A stretch of 64,000 nt of DNA, taken from Pseudomonas psychrophila HA-4 (GTDB lineage: Bacteria > Pseudomonadota > Gammaproteobacteria > Pseudomonadales > Pseudomonadaceae). A program made the position numbers and the translations under genes. This document shows, piece after piece, positions 46,244 through 54,943 of the stretch. The notes below the pieces were generated by a model. That model searched no databases. It saw only the letters and a list, made by a program, of their open reading frames with translations, and had not been told where the DNA came from. Every line of letters begins with the position of its first letter. Within the stretch, counting starts at the first letter, position 1. The stretch is from contig NZ_ALJC01000087.1 of NCBI RefSeq assembly GCF_000282975.1, forward strand, positions 1-64,000, in the 5' to 3' direction.

Positions 46244-48769
46244 CTAGAACGCGTACTTGGTCGTCAGCATAACGTTACGCGGCGCTCCATAAGAACCGCT
46301 GCGGAAGTTTTCATCGAGCGAACTGATGTACTTTTTGTCGAACAGGTTATTGACCGTGGCGGTGGTGGACCACTCCGGCGTCAGTTGGTAACGGGCCATC
46401 AGACCGACCGTGGCATATTCGCCTTGCTTGACCTTGGCCGGCGCCGGTAATTGCCAGCTGTCCACGGTCATATGGATTGCGCTTTGCCAATTGACGCCGC
46501 CGCCCACGGTCAGGCGGTCGAGCTCGCCGGGAAGGCGGTAGGTGGTCCAGACTTTCAGCATGTCGGTCGGAATAATGGTTTTGACGCGTTTGTTGTCTGC
46601 GTCTTTGACCACGCTATGGCTATAGCTGGCATTCAGGTTCCAGTCCGGCAATAGTTCGCCGCTCACCTCCATATCAATGCCCCGTGTCTTGGTTTTTTCC
46701 GCCAGATAGGCCGTCTGTATGTCACTGCCTGCGATCAAGCCATTGGCGATGGCGTCATTTTTCAGATCGACTTCGAATAAGGCGATGGCGGTGTTCAGCC
46801 GGCCGCCATAGTAGTCACTCTTGAGCCCGATCTCGTAGTTATCACCCTCGCGTGGGTCCAGCAAATGGCCTGCCGTGTCGCGGTATGGCTGGGGTTTGAA
46901 GATGCTGGTGTAGCTGGCATAGACCGAGTGGTTGGGGGTCAGGTCATAGACGACGCCCGCATAGGGCGTGACCTTGCCGTTGACGCGTATCGCGTCATCG
47001 GTGCTGTAGGGTACGAGGCTCGCCACGTTGTAATGCAGCAAGGCGTCGTAGCGGTAGTTGCTGACGCGCGCGCCGAGGATCACCGACAGATCATCGGTAG
47101 GTTTCAGGCGAGTGGCCAGGTAAGTCCCGTTCTGCCATTGGTCGATGTCGTCGTTTTCACGGTTGAAGTTGTAGGCGGCGGTCGGGGCATAGTTGTCCCA
47201 GCTATAGATGTTGACCGGTTTGCCACTCACACCGTTGTTGCTGGTGCCATTGGCGAGCAAGTTGCCGAAGCCGTTGCGGCGGTTTTCGTAGCTCTGGTAG
47301 TTAAAGCCCACCACCAGTTCATGTTCGCGCCCCATGAGTTGGTAGGGGCCGGAGAGCATGATGTCTAGGCCTTTTTGCTCTTGAGTGTTGTCGCCTTTGG
47401 TTGCGGTGTAACTCAGGCCATTGCCAGTCTGCGCGTTGACGAAACCGGTGGTGGTACCGACGATGATCGAGTCGTACTCACGGGTGCCGTACAGCGAGTT
47501 AGCCGAGACTTTCAGGGCCCAGTCGTTGGCCAGTTTGTGTTCAATCGAGGCAAAAGCGTTTACCGACTCCTGGCGATTGCTGCTGTCGCGGCTGGCCGGG
47601 TTGTCGCTGCGTGAGGTGTGCAGGCGGTTACCTTTGTTGTCCAGCAACGGCAGGCCTGTGGTGGAGAACCCACGTGGGTCGTTGTAGAGGTATTCGGCCC
47701 CGACTGTCAGCAGCGTGCTGTCATTCAGGTCGGCTTCCATCACGCCATAGAGAATGGTTTTTTCTTGCTGTAAGTGATCGGTAAAACTATTGCCTTGCTG
47801 GTAGGCCGCGACTGCACGTCCGCGCAGGTTGCCGGTTGGCGTCAACGGGCCGGAAACGTCTACTTCAGTGCGGTACTGGTCCCAGGAACCAAGGCCTGCG
47901 CTGACGTAACCTTGGAACGTCGAGGTGGGTTTTTTGCGCACCATGTTGATCGTCCCGGAAGGATCGCCCGTGCCGGACAGCAAGCCGGAAGCCCCACGCA
48001 GCACTTCGATGTGGTCATAAATCGCCATGTCTGACAGGGCCTGAGGCAATGCCTGGCTGAACGCGAACGAGGTGGTGGGCATGCCGTCATATTGATAGTT
48101 ATCAACGGCTAGACCGCGGGCGAACACATACAGCCGGTCGCTGCCCGGGCTTTGGACGTTGATCCCCGGCGTCTGCTCCAGCACCGAGCCGATGCTGCTC
48201 AAATTCTGGTCATCAATGCGCTGGCGGGTCATGACACTGACCGATTGCGGCGTTTCTCGCAGCGACAGATTGAGTTTGGTCGCGGTGGTGGTCACGCCTG
48301 TTGTGTACGACCCTGTGCCCTCTGTGGTGCTGCCTGATTCCAGGCCATCAATGCGAGTGGCCCCAAGGCTCAGGGCGCCGCTCTGTTCCTGGCGGGATAT
48401 CAGATAGGTCCGCTCATCAATTTTCTGTGCCTGCAGCCCGCTGCCCTTGAGCAATACAGCGAAGCCCTGTTCTACGCTGTAGACGCCATCCAGCCCGGCA
48501 GTGTTGTGCCCAGCGGTCAAGTTCGCATCGAAAGACACCACCACGCCAGCCTCGCCGGAAAAGCGGGTAATGGCTGCGCCCACCGGACCCGCCGGTATCT
48601 TGAAGCTCTTGTGCTGCGTGCTGGCTTGCGCCTGTGCAGCATTCACAACCGTTGGCGTCAGTGCGATGCACTGCAAGGCAACGCTGGCGCAAAAAATGGC
48701 CTTTGCCAGCGGCGATTTGCGTGATGGGTTGTGCCGCTCTGCTGTGTATTGGGTTTGCCGGGGGGACAT
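46244..48769 (-). CDS. TonB-dependent siderophore receptor with STN domain
   Basis: 841 aa. The signal peptide region ends VVNAAQAQAS. The STN domain (about residues 55-125; PAGPVGAAITRFSGEAGVVVSF) marks a receptor that signals to an anti-sigma factor. The plug starts near LSLRETPQSVSVMTRQRIDDQ, and a 22-strand barrel follows, ending in Phe (TKYAF). It resembles ferrichrome/ferrioxamine/pyoverdine-type receptors (FhuE/FpvA group); the ligand cannot be named. The FecR/FecI pair upstream is its partner. CAGGAG lies 5 nt before the ATG. Confidence 0.9.
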   Translation of the reverse strand: MSPRQTQYTAERHNPSRKSPLAKAIFCASVALQCIALTPTVVNAAQAQASTQHKSFKIPAGPVGAAITRFSGEAGVVVSFDANLTAGHNTAGLDGVYSVEQGFAVLLKGSGLQAQKIDERTYLISRQEQSGALSLGATRIDGLESGSTTEGTGSYTTGVTTTATKLNLSLRETPQSVSVMTRQRIDDQNLSSIGSVLEQTPGINVQSPGSDRLYVFARGLAVDNYQYDGMPTTSFAFSQALPQALSDMAIYDHIEVLRGASGLLSGTGDPSGTINMVRKKPTSTFQGYVSAGLGSWDQYRTEVDVSGPLTPTGNLRGRAVAAYQQGNSFTDHLQQEKTILYGVMEADLNDSTLLTVGAEYLYNDPRGFSTTGLPLLDNKGNRLHTSRSDNPASRDSSNRQESVNAFASIEHKLANDWALKVSANSLYGTREYDSIIVGTTTGFVNAQTGNGLSYTATKGDNTQEQKGLDIMLSGPYQLMGREHELVVGFNYQSYENRRNGFGNLLANGTSNNGVSGKPVNIYSWDNYAPTAAYNFNRENDDIDQWQNGTYLATRLKPTDDLSVILGARVSNYRYDALLHYNVASLVPYSTDDAIRVNGKVTPYAGVVYDLTPNHSVYASYTSIFKPQPYRDTAGHLLDPREGDNYEIGLKSDYYGGRLNTAIALFEVDLKNDAIANGLIAGSDIQTAYLAEKTKTRGIDMEVSGELLPDWNLNASYSHSVVKDADNKRVKTIIPTDMLKVWTTYRLPGELDRLTVGGGVNWQSAIHMTVDSWQLPAPAKVKQGEYATVGLMARYQLTPEWSTTATVNNLFDKKYISSLDENFRSGSYGAPRNVMLTTKYAF

Positions 48770-48864
48770 GAAAGCTCCTGAAAGAGTGGGCAGAGTTTTA
48801 TTAAATTCAGGAGTAGGTCGAACGGAGCGGGGCGTTTCTACAGAGGTCTAAATAATTATTTATC

Positions 48865-49815
48865 TCATTCAGGTTTTTTGACCACGCGTGTCCAGTAACG
48901 GGTGCGCTGGACCATTTCTACCGGGAGTGCGCGTGCTACGGCGGCCAGCGCCATATCAATGTCGTCCAGAGGGAATGCGCCAGACAGTAAGAGGTTGCGC
49001 ACTTCGTCCGAGCACCCGAGGTAGCCCACTCGATAGCGACTCAACTCGCCGAGTAGGCGATGCAAAGGCCAAGCGTCAACCAGCAAATAGCCTTTTATCC
49101 AGTCTTCACTGCCGGGTACCGCCGCTTGCAGAGTGCCAAACTCACGCCGGCTAAAGGTTATCGCTTGCCCGGCGTTTACCCGTTGCGTGCGGCCATCGGC
49201 CAAGCGGATTTGCACCGCATGTTCTGACACGCTCAACGCGGTGCCAGCGTCCAATTGGCGCACGTCAAAACGCGTGCCCAGCGCTTGCATATCGCCTTGC
49301 GCACTGCGTACCACAAAGGGGCGCGGGTCTTTGCCGGTCTGTACCTGGATCTCCCCGGCCCGCAATGTGATCAGGCGCAATTGTGCGCTAAATTCGATAT
49401 CCACAGCCGTTGAGGTATTGAGGACCAGCCGGGTGCCATCCGCCAATTGCAGGCTGCGCCGCTCACCGACTGTCGTGCGCTGGTCCGCCAGCCACAAGGG
49501 TGCTTGTCGATAGCCCGACCAGCCAAGCCCTCCCACTCCGCCCATCAGGACGAGACCTTTGAGTAGTGCGCGACGGTTTAGCTCAGGGAGCCTCGTGGGG
49601 GAGTGATTGAGCACCTGACACGCCACATCTCCGGGCAATTTGCCCAATTGTGCTTGCAGGTGTTCAACACGCTGCCACGCCCACTGATGGGTCGGGTTTT
49701 CCACGCACCACTGGTGCCAGGCATGGTGCAGTGCACTGTCATCAGGGGCGCCTGCCCGGCGAGCGAGCCATTGTGCTGCTGCACGCAAGGCCTGACGTTT
49801 GTCTTCGCCCGTCAC
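48865..49815 (-). CDS. FecR-type anti-sigma factor
   Basis: 316 aa from a GTG at 49815 that overlaps the sigma-factor stop (GTGA). Cytoplasmic N-terminus with RAAAQWLARRAG and HQWCVENPTHQWAWQRV. One membrane helix near 95-115 (LLKGLVLMGGVGGLGW). FecR domain LADGTRLVLNTSTAVDI. It should hold the upstream sigma factor until the receptor at 46244-48769 binds its ligand. Confidence 0.88.
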   Translation of the reverse strand: MTGEDKRQALRAAAQWLARRAGAPDDSALHHAWHQWCVENPTHQWAWQRVEHLQAQLGKLPGDVACQVLNHSPTRLPELNRRALLKGLVLMGGVGGLGWSGYRQAPLWLADQRTTVGERRSLQLADGTRLVLNTSTAVDIEFSAQLRLITLRAGEIQVQTGKDPRPFVVRSAQGDMQALGTRFDVRQLDAGTALSVSEHAVQIRLADGRTQRVNAGQAITFSRREFGTLQAAVPGSEDWIKGYLLVDAWPLHRLLGELSRYRVGYLGCSDEVRNLLLSGAFPLDDIDMALAAVARALPVEMVQRTRYWTRVVKKPE

Positions 49816-50348
49816 AGCTCTGATTCCAGGGCAAACAACAAGCAATGTTCGCTAGCCTTGGCGACATACTGGGTTACCGAACTGACCGATACGCCCAGTT
49901 GTTCAGCAATTTCCTTGTAGGCCATACCTTGCAGTTGCGAGAGTAGAAATGCCTGCTTCACCTTGCGGCCTAACCCGTCGAGCATGGCATCCACGGCATG
50001 CAGCGCTTCGACCATCAGGAGCTTGTCTTCAGGTGACAAGGCATACGTTTCCGGTTGCAGGGCGAGTGCTTCCAGATAAGCCTGCTCAAGTGCACGACGG
50101 CGAAAACTGTCAACCATCACTCTGCGGGCAACGGTCGCCAGATAGGAGCGGGGCTGTTTAAGCCGGGGGGCTGCCGGATCTTTTCGTTCGCTGAGCAGTA
50201 GCCGTACGAAGGTGTCTTGGGCCATGTCGGCGGCTTGATGAGAGCATCCCAGGCGTGCACGCAGCCAACGGACCAGCCAGCCATGGTGGTCACCGTACAG
50301 ACTGCTGATGGTCTGAGGGGCTTCGTGAGGAGGGATGCCAAGAGACAT
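49812..50348 (-). CDS. ECF sigma factor, FecI-like
   Basis: 178 aa. Region 2 (MAQDTFVRLLLSERK ... PRSYLATVARRVMVDSFRR) and region 4 (LLSQLQGMAYKEIAEQLGVSVSSVTQYVAKA) are intact. It lies first in a sigma-anti-sigma-receptor operon, downstream of a Fur-box-like dyad, so iron starvation should induce it. It is distinct from fecI at 30748. Confidence 0.9.
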   Translation of the reverse strand: MSLGIPPHEAPQTISSLYGDHHGWLVRWLRARLGCSHQAADMAQDTFVRLLLSERKDPAAPRLKQPRSYLATVARRVMVDSFRRRALEQAYLEALALQPETYALSPEDKLLMVEALHAVDAMLDGLGRKVKQAFLLSQLQGMAYKEIAEQLGVSVSSVTQYVAKASEHCLLFALESEL

Positions 50349-51010
50349 GATAATTGCACGCAGTTGAGAACCAATCTCAATTTAACCGAAAGGCCAGATG
50401 ATGGCAATTACGTATAGCGCACGGCCATCTATCTTCGTTGTGTCGAACGGTGGGTATCGTCCTCGCCACTCAATAATCATGGCCGCTTGTTGAAGCCTGG
50501 TTGGAACGTCTGCAATAACGGGCTGCATTTCGTGAGCATCTCATGATTCTTTTTAACGACCTTTATGGGCGTCTTGGGTATTAATCGATCTGCGGTTTAA
50601 TTCGGCAATTGGGCTAATTCACTTTCATGCGTTATTTCTCCATTCGATAACTTTCGTGCTCCGCCAATATCGCCGCTGTCATGTTTGCAGGTATGTGTGC
50701 AGCAGAATCACAGGAGGTGTGAATCTACGTCATAGCCAATGAATAGACGCTGTGTGGGTTGAGGCGTATGTTTTGCCCATCACCCTCTGATGTAACCAGT
50801 CATAGCACTTTCGGTATTCAAGTGGCGATTAACGTTAGGGCAGACCGCTCAAAACTAAGGCTGTCGGCTGTGTTCGATCGTTGAATCCAAATACAGAGTT
50901 GCGCGCTAATTTTCGTTTCTTTGATATCGCTGTTGAATCGTAATCGTCAGGCAACAGGGTTAAGTCATGATGTTTTAAAACGAGTTAATTCCCTCGCTGG
51001 AGCAATACGC
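50349..51010. other. 662-bp region between sigma gene and aldehyde dehydrogenase
   Basis: Apart from the Fur-like dyad, I see no gene, repeat or hairpin. The stretch 50500-50700 is AT-richer (TTTTTAACGACCTTTATGG). The promoter of the plus-strand catabolic operon must lie in its right half. No copy of the TGGTAAAAATTTTTACCA dyad of the partner operon is present here. Confidence 0.45.
50364..50380. promoter_or_regulatory. Fur-box-like dyad upstream of sigma gene
   Basis: TTGAGAACCAATCTCAA is an inverted repeat with TTGAGA/TCTCAA arms, close to Fur sites of the TTGAGAATNATTCTCAA kind. It lies 16 bp before the sigma-factor start, where Fur would block transcription in iron-rich cells. Confidence 0.55.
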
Positions 51011-52444
51011 GTGAATAAAAACTATATAGACGGAGAGTGGGTGTTGGGCGTTGATGTGAATGTGAACATCAACCCATCAGACACTAACGATGTGGTCGGC
51101 GAATACGCGCGTGCGGATGCTTCGCAGGCACACGCGGCCATCGATGCGGCGTTCGAGGCCCAACCTGCCTGGGGGAGGTTCACCGCAGAGCAACGCAGTG
51201 ATGCGCTGGACCGTATCGGTAGCGAGATTTTGGCGCGTCGCGAAGAGTTGGGGTATTTGCTCTCGCGTGAGGAAGGCAAAACCCTGGCCGAAGGCGTTGG
51301 TGAAGTTGTTCGCGCGGGTCGGGTGTTTAAGTTCTTCGCCGGTGAAGCACTGCGTTTGTCGGGGGAGCGTCTGGCCTCTATTCGCCCAGGCGTGGAAGTT
51401 GATGTGCGGCGTGAGCCAGAAGGTGTCATTGGGGTCATTACGCCGTGGAACTTTCCGATTGCTATACCGGCTTGGAAGATCGCACCCGCGTTGGCCTACG
51501 GCAACACCGTGGTGTTCAAACCGGCAGACCTGGTGCCGGGCAGTGCGTGGGCGCTGGCCGAAATTATTGTCCGCGCCGGAGCGCTTCCGGCCGGGGTGTT
51601 TAATCTGGTGATGGGGCCGGGCTCGACAATCGGCGATGTGTTGGCCACGTCGCGCAAAGTTCGCGCGGTGACCTTCACGGGCTCAACCCACACCGGCCGT
51701 CAAGTTGGACTGGCCTGCATGGAAAGAGGCGCCAAGGTGCAGCTGGAAATGGGCGGCAAAAACCCGCTGATCGTTCTTGATGATGCCGATTTGCAACAGG
51801 CCGTTGAAGTTGCTGTGTCCGGTTCGTTCTTCTCGACGGGGCAGCGCTGCACCGCGTCAAGCCGCCTGATCGTGCAAGATGGCATTCATGACCGGTTTGT
51901 TGAGGCTATGGTACGGCGCCTTGCGGGACTTCGGGTCGACCATGCGCTGGCTGACGGCTGCGACATAGGACCTGTGGTGTCTCAGGCGCAACTCAAGCAG
52001 GACTGCGATTACATCGATATTGCGCGTCTTGAAGGCGGCAACCTGGCGTTTGGCGGTGAGTTGCTCGAACGGGCTACGCCGGGCTATTACCTTTCTCCAG
52101 CGCTGATCACCGAGACCACCAATGAGATGCGGATCAACCGCGAGGAGGTCTTCGGCCCAGTCGCCAGCGTCATTCGTGTCCGCGACTATGAGCATGCCGT
52201 GGCGTTGGCCAACGATACTGATTTCGGCCTTTCATCGGGCATCTGCACCACCTCGCTCAAGCATGCCTCTGACTTCAAGCAGCGCTCCAGCGCGGGCATG
52301 GTGATGGTCAATGTGGCGACCGCAGGCGTTGATTATCACGCGCCGTTTGGTGGCCGAAAAAGCTCCAGTTACGGCTCGCGAGAACAGGGCAGCTATGCCC
52401 GCGAATTTTATACAGGCGTTAAAACCGCCTACACCCTGGCCTGA
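51011..52444 (+). CDS. NAD(P)-dependent aldehyde dehydrogenase
   Basis: 477 aa from the GTG at 51011 (GGAG 8 nt upstream); a longer frame opens at 50921. ALDH superfamily: Rossmann motif FTGSTHTGRQVG, catalytic glutamate in LEMGGKNPLIVLDD, catalytic cysteine in FFSTGQRCTASSRLIV, and TPWNFPIAIPAWKIAPALAYGN (partly quoted). It resembles 2-oxoglutarate semialdehyde and related semialdehyde dehydrogenases. It would oxidise the aldehyde made by the GMC enzyme or left after deamination. First gene of a three-gene operon. Confidence 0.88.
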   Translation: MNKNYIDGEWVLGVDVNVNINPSDTNDVVGEYARADASQAHAAIDAAFEAQPAWGRFTAEQRSDALDRIGSEILARREELGYLLSREEGKTLAEGVGEVVRAGRVFKFFAGEALRLSGERLASIRPGVEVDVRREPEGVIGVITPWNFPIAIPAWKIAPALAYGNTVVFKPADLVPGSAWALAEIIVRAGALPAGVFNLVMGPGSTIGDVLATSRKVRAVTFTGSTHTGRQVGLACMERGAKVQLEMGGKNPLIVLDDADLQQAVEVAVSGSFFSTGQRCTASSRLIVQDGIHDRFVEAMVRRLAGLRVDHALADGCDIGPVVSQAQLKQDCDYIDIARLEGGNLAFGGELLERATPGYYLSPALITETTNEMRINREEVFGPVASVIRVRDYEHAVALANDTDFGLSSGICTTSLKHASDFKQRSSAGMVMVNVATAGVDYHAPFGGRKSSSYGSREQGSYAREFYTGVKTAYTLA

Positions 52445-52448
52445 TTTT

Positions 52449-53264
52449 ATGACCGATATAACGCAGATAAGCGGCACCACACGGGTGTACGCAATTATTG
52501 CCGACCCGATTCACCATGTGCAGACCCCGCAGGCGATGAACGCGCTGTTTTCAACTCTTGGGCAGGATCGGGTGATGGTGCCTTTCCATGTGTCGCCAAC
52601 TGACCTTGCGGGGGTGGTTACGGGGTTGCGTGGTATTCAGAGCCTCGATGGCTTCATCGTCACAGTGCCGCATAAAACCGCCATTTTAGAGTTGTGCGAC
52701 ACCGTCTCTGACGCGGCTCGGCTGGTCGGCGCGGTTAACGTTGTCACCCGCTCAAACGATGGCAAATTGCATGGCGAAGTTCTCGATGGCGAAGGCTTTG
52801 TGACCGGGCTGCGCCAGGCCGGTATTGAGCTGAAAGGGCGAGCGGTGTATCTGGCTGGGGCAGGCGGTGCCGCGAACGCAATTGCTTTTGCCCTGGCAGC
52901 CTCCGGCATTGGCTGGCTGACTATTGCCAATCGCAGTCAAGATAAAGCCAAGGCACTGGTTGATCGTTTGTCACGGGCGTTTCCTAATCTGGCAGTCTCG
53001 GTCGGCACGTCGGATCCCTCCGGCTATGACCTGGTTGTCAATGGCACCTCGCTGGGCTTGAAAGAGGGCGATGCACTCCCCTGTGACGTGACACGGCTGT
53101 CTGCCGAGCAGGTTGTGGCGGAAATCATCATGCAACCCGTGATCACCCCCTTGCTGGCGGCTGCGCAAAAAGCCGGCTGCCGGATTCATGAAGGACTGCC
53201 TATGTTGCTCTGCCAGATTGAATTGATGGCAGCAGCCATGGCCTCTAAAAAGAACGAGTCGTGA
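52449..53264 (+). CDS. Shikimate/quinate dehydrogenase-like protein (AroE family)
   Basis: 271 aa. N-terminal substrate domain AIIADPIHHVQTPQAMN (in true AroE the equivalent is GNPIxHSxSPxxHN), with the catalytic lysine in TVPHKTAILELCD. NAD(P) motif YLAGAGGAANAIAFALA and C-terminal NGTSLGLKEGDALP. The changed HVQTPQAMN in place of HSxSPxxHN suggests a substrate other than shikimate. It starts 4 nt after the aldehyde dehydrogenase and is 1 nt from the GMC gene, so the operon is tight. Confidence 0.83.
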   Translation: MTDITQISGTTRVYAIIADPIHHVQTPQAMNALFSTLGQDRVMVPFHVSPTDLAGVVTGLRGIQSLDGFIVTVPHKTAILELCDTVSDAARLVGAVNVVTRSNDGKLHGEVLDGEGFVTGLRQAGIELKGRAVYLAGAGGAANAIAFALAASGIGWLTIANRSQDKAKALVDRLSRAFPNLAVSVGTSDPSGYDLVVNGTSLGLKEGDALPCDVTRLSAEQVVAEIIMQPVITPLLAAAQKAGCRIHEGLPMLLCQIELMAAAMASKKNES

Positions 53265-53265
53265 C

Positions 53266-54864
53266 ATGAGTGCATTTGATTACATTATCGTTGGCGGTGG
53301 CACAGCGGGCTGTATTCTTGCTAACCGTTTGACCGCCTCCGGCAAGTACCGTGTATTGGTGCTTGAAGCCGGTGGCGAACCCAAAGGTTTCTGGATCTCG
53401 ATTCCGGCAGGCTTTAGTAAGCTGTTGGTCGACAAGCGCTACAACTGGCGCTTCAAGACTCAAGCCGAAGAGAACACCCGCGGCCGTGAAATTGCAGTGC
53501 CGCGTGGTAAGGGCTTGGGCGGCTCGACGCTGATTAACGGCATGATCTACGTGCGCGGTCAGCCCGGTGATTACGACGCCTGGGAAAAAAGCGGCGCCAA
53601 AGGCTGGAACTTCGCCACGCTCAAACCTTATTTCAAGAAGATCGAAAATTATCCGCAAGGCGATCACCGCCGTGGTCATGACGGTCCGATGCACCTTGAA
53701 CAAGTAAAAGAGCGCTATCCCATTTCCGATGCGTTCATGCACGCGGCCAAGCAGGATGGTCAGCCGTTCAACGGCGATTACAACAACGAGGAGCAAACTG
53801 GCTTTGGTTACTACCAGGTTGCTCAGCGTGCCGGTCGTCGCTGGAGCGTGGTTGACGGCTACCTGAACCCTGCGCGGCGTCGGCCCAACCTGACGATCGA
53901 GACCCATGCCCATGTGCTGCGCCTGGAACTCAAGGGTACTCGCTGCACGGGCATTACCTACCGCCAGCATGGCAAGGAAATCACCGTCAACGCCACGCAA
54001 GATGTGATCTTGTGTGCGGGCGCAATTCAATCGCCGCAGATTCTGGAATTGTCGGGTATTGGTCGCCCCGACGTGCTCGAAAAAGTGGGAATCACCGTTA
54101 AGCACCGTTTGGACGGTGTAGGTGAAAACTACATCGATCACTTCGCGACGCGTATGAACTGGAAGCTGAAAAACGCCATCACGCTCAATGAAATGGCGCG
54201 TGGCTGGCGTTTGGGCATGGCGGTGGTGGAGTACTTCACCAAACGCACCGGTATCCTGACGTTGGGGACCGGGTTGGTGCACGGCTTTGTGAAGACTCAG
54301 CCGAGCATGCCGACACCAGACGTGCAGTATTTTGTCGTGCATGCCAGCTATGCCAACGCAGCAGAGCGGATTCTCGACAAGCACCCGGGGTTTACTATCG
54401 GGGTTAGCCAGTTGCGGCCCACCTCTAAAGGGAGCATCCATATCCAGTCTGCTGATCCGGCTGTCATGCCGGCGATTAGGCCTAACTTTTTGAGTGTGCA
54501 AGAAGACCGGACCAGCTTGATCGAAGGCATGAAAATCGCCCGTCGAATCATGCAGCGGCCTGCTATGGGCGCCTTTTTGGAGATGGAAACTGGCCCGGGA
54601 ATCGACGTGCAAACTGACGAACAATGGCTTGAGTTTGCTCAGGCTAATGGCCAAACCATCTATCACCCGATTGCGACGTGTCGCATGGGCGAAGACGCTG
54701 ATGCTGTGGTTGATTCCTCGCTTCGGGTGCGCGGCCTGATGGGCTTGCGAGTTGTGGATGCTTCGGTCATACCCTCGATGATCTCCGGCAACATCCAGTG
54801 CGCAGTCATGGCCGTGGCAGAGCGGGGTGCAGACTTGATTCTGGGGGATGCTTCACTACTGTGA
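53266..54864 (+). CDS. GMC-family alcohol oxidoreductase (choline dehydrogenase-like)
   Basis: 532 aa. N-terminal FAD motif YIIVGGGTAGCILANRLTASG, GMC signature 1 GKGLGGSTLINGMIYVRG, signature 2 GAIQSPQILELSGIG, and the C-terminal active-site segment ATCRMGEDADAVVDSSLRVRG with IPSMISGN. No signal peptide: cytoplasmic or membrane-associated. It oxidises a primary alcohol to an aldehyde; choline-like or polyol substrates are common in this branch. Convergent with the aminotransferase gene across a perfect palindrome. Confidence 0.9.
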   Translation: MSAFDYIIVGGGTAGCILANRLTASGKYRVLVLEAGGEPKGFWISIPAGFSKLLVDKRYNWRFKTQAEENTRGREIAVPRGKGLGGSTLINGMIYVRGQPGDYDAWEKSGAKGWNFATLKPYFKKIENYPQGDHRRGHDGPMHLEQVKERYPISDAFMHAAKQDGQPFNGDYNNEEQTGFGYYQVAQRAGRRWSVVDGYLNPARRRPNLTIETHAHVLRLELKGTRCTGITYRQHGKEITVNATQDVILCAGAIQSPQILELSGIGRPDVLEKVGITVKHRLDGVGENYIDHFATRMNWKLKNAITLNEMARGWRLGMAVVEYFTKRTGILTLGTGLVHGFVKTQPSMPTPDVQYFVVHASYANAAERILDKHPGFTIGVSQLRPTSKGSIHIQSADPAVMPAIRPNFLSVQEDRTSLIEGMKIARRIMQRPAMGAFLEMETGPGIDVQTDEQWLEFAQANGQTIYHPIATCRMGEDADAVVDSSLRVRGLMGLRVVDASVIPSMISGNIQCAVMAVAERGADLILGDASLL

Positions 54865-54866
54865 AA

Positions 54867-54928
54867 GTAGTCGCTGAGGAGCGAAGCGAGGCTGCGATCG
54901 CAGCCTCGCTTCGCTCCTCAGCGACTAC
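54867..54928. repeat. Perfect 62-bp palindrome
   Basis: 31 bp on each side of the centre between 54897 and 54898 are exact complements (GTAGTCGCTGAGGAGCGAAG... and its mirror). It begins 3 bp after the GMC stop and ends 16 bp before the end of the convergent aminotransferase gene. With no loop it forms a very stable hairpin from either strand, suitable as a bidirectional terminator. Confidence 0.95.
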
Positions 54929-54943
54929 AGATTTTGAACCCCG

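Noticed and set aside
53245-54666. 473-codon open frame antisense to the GMC oxidoreductase
   Set aside because: The opposite strand encodes a complete GMC enzyme with all signatures. The antisense frame is a result of high GC at third positions.
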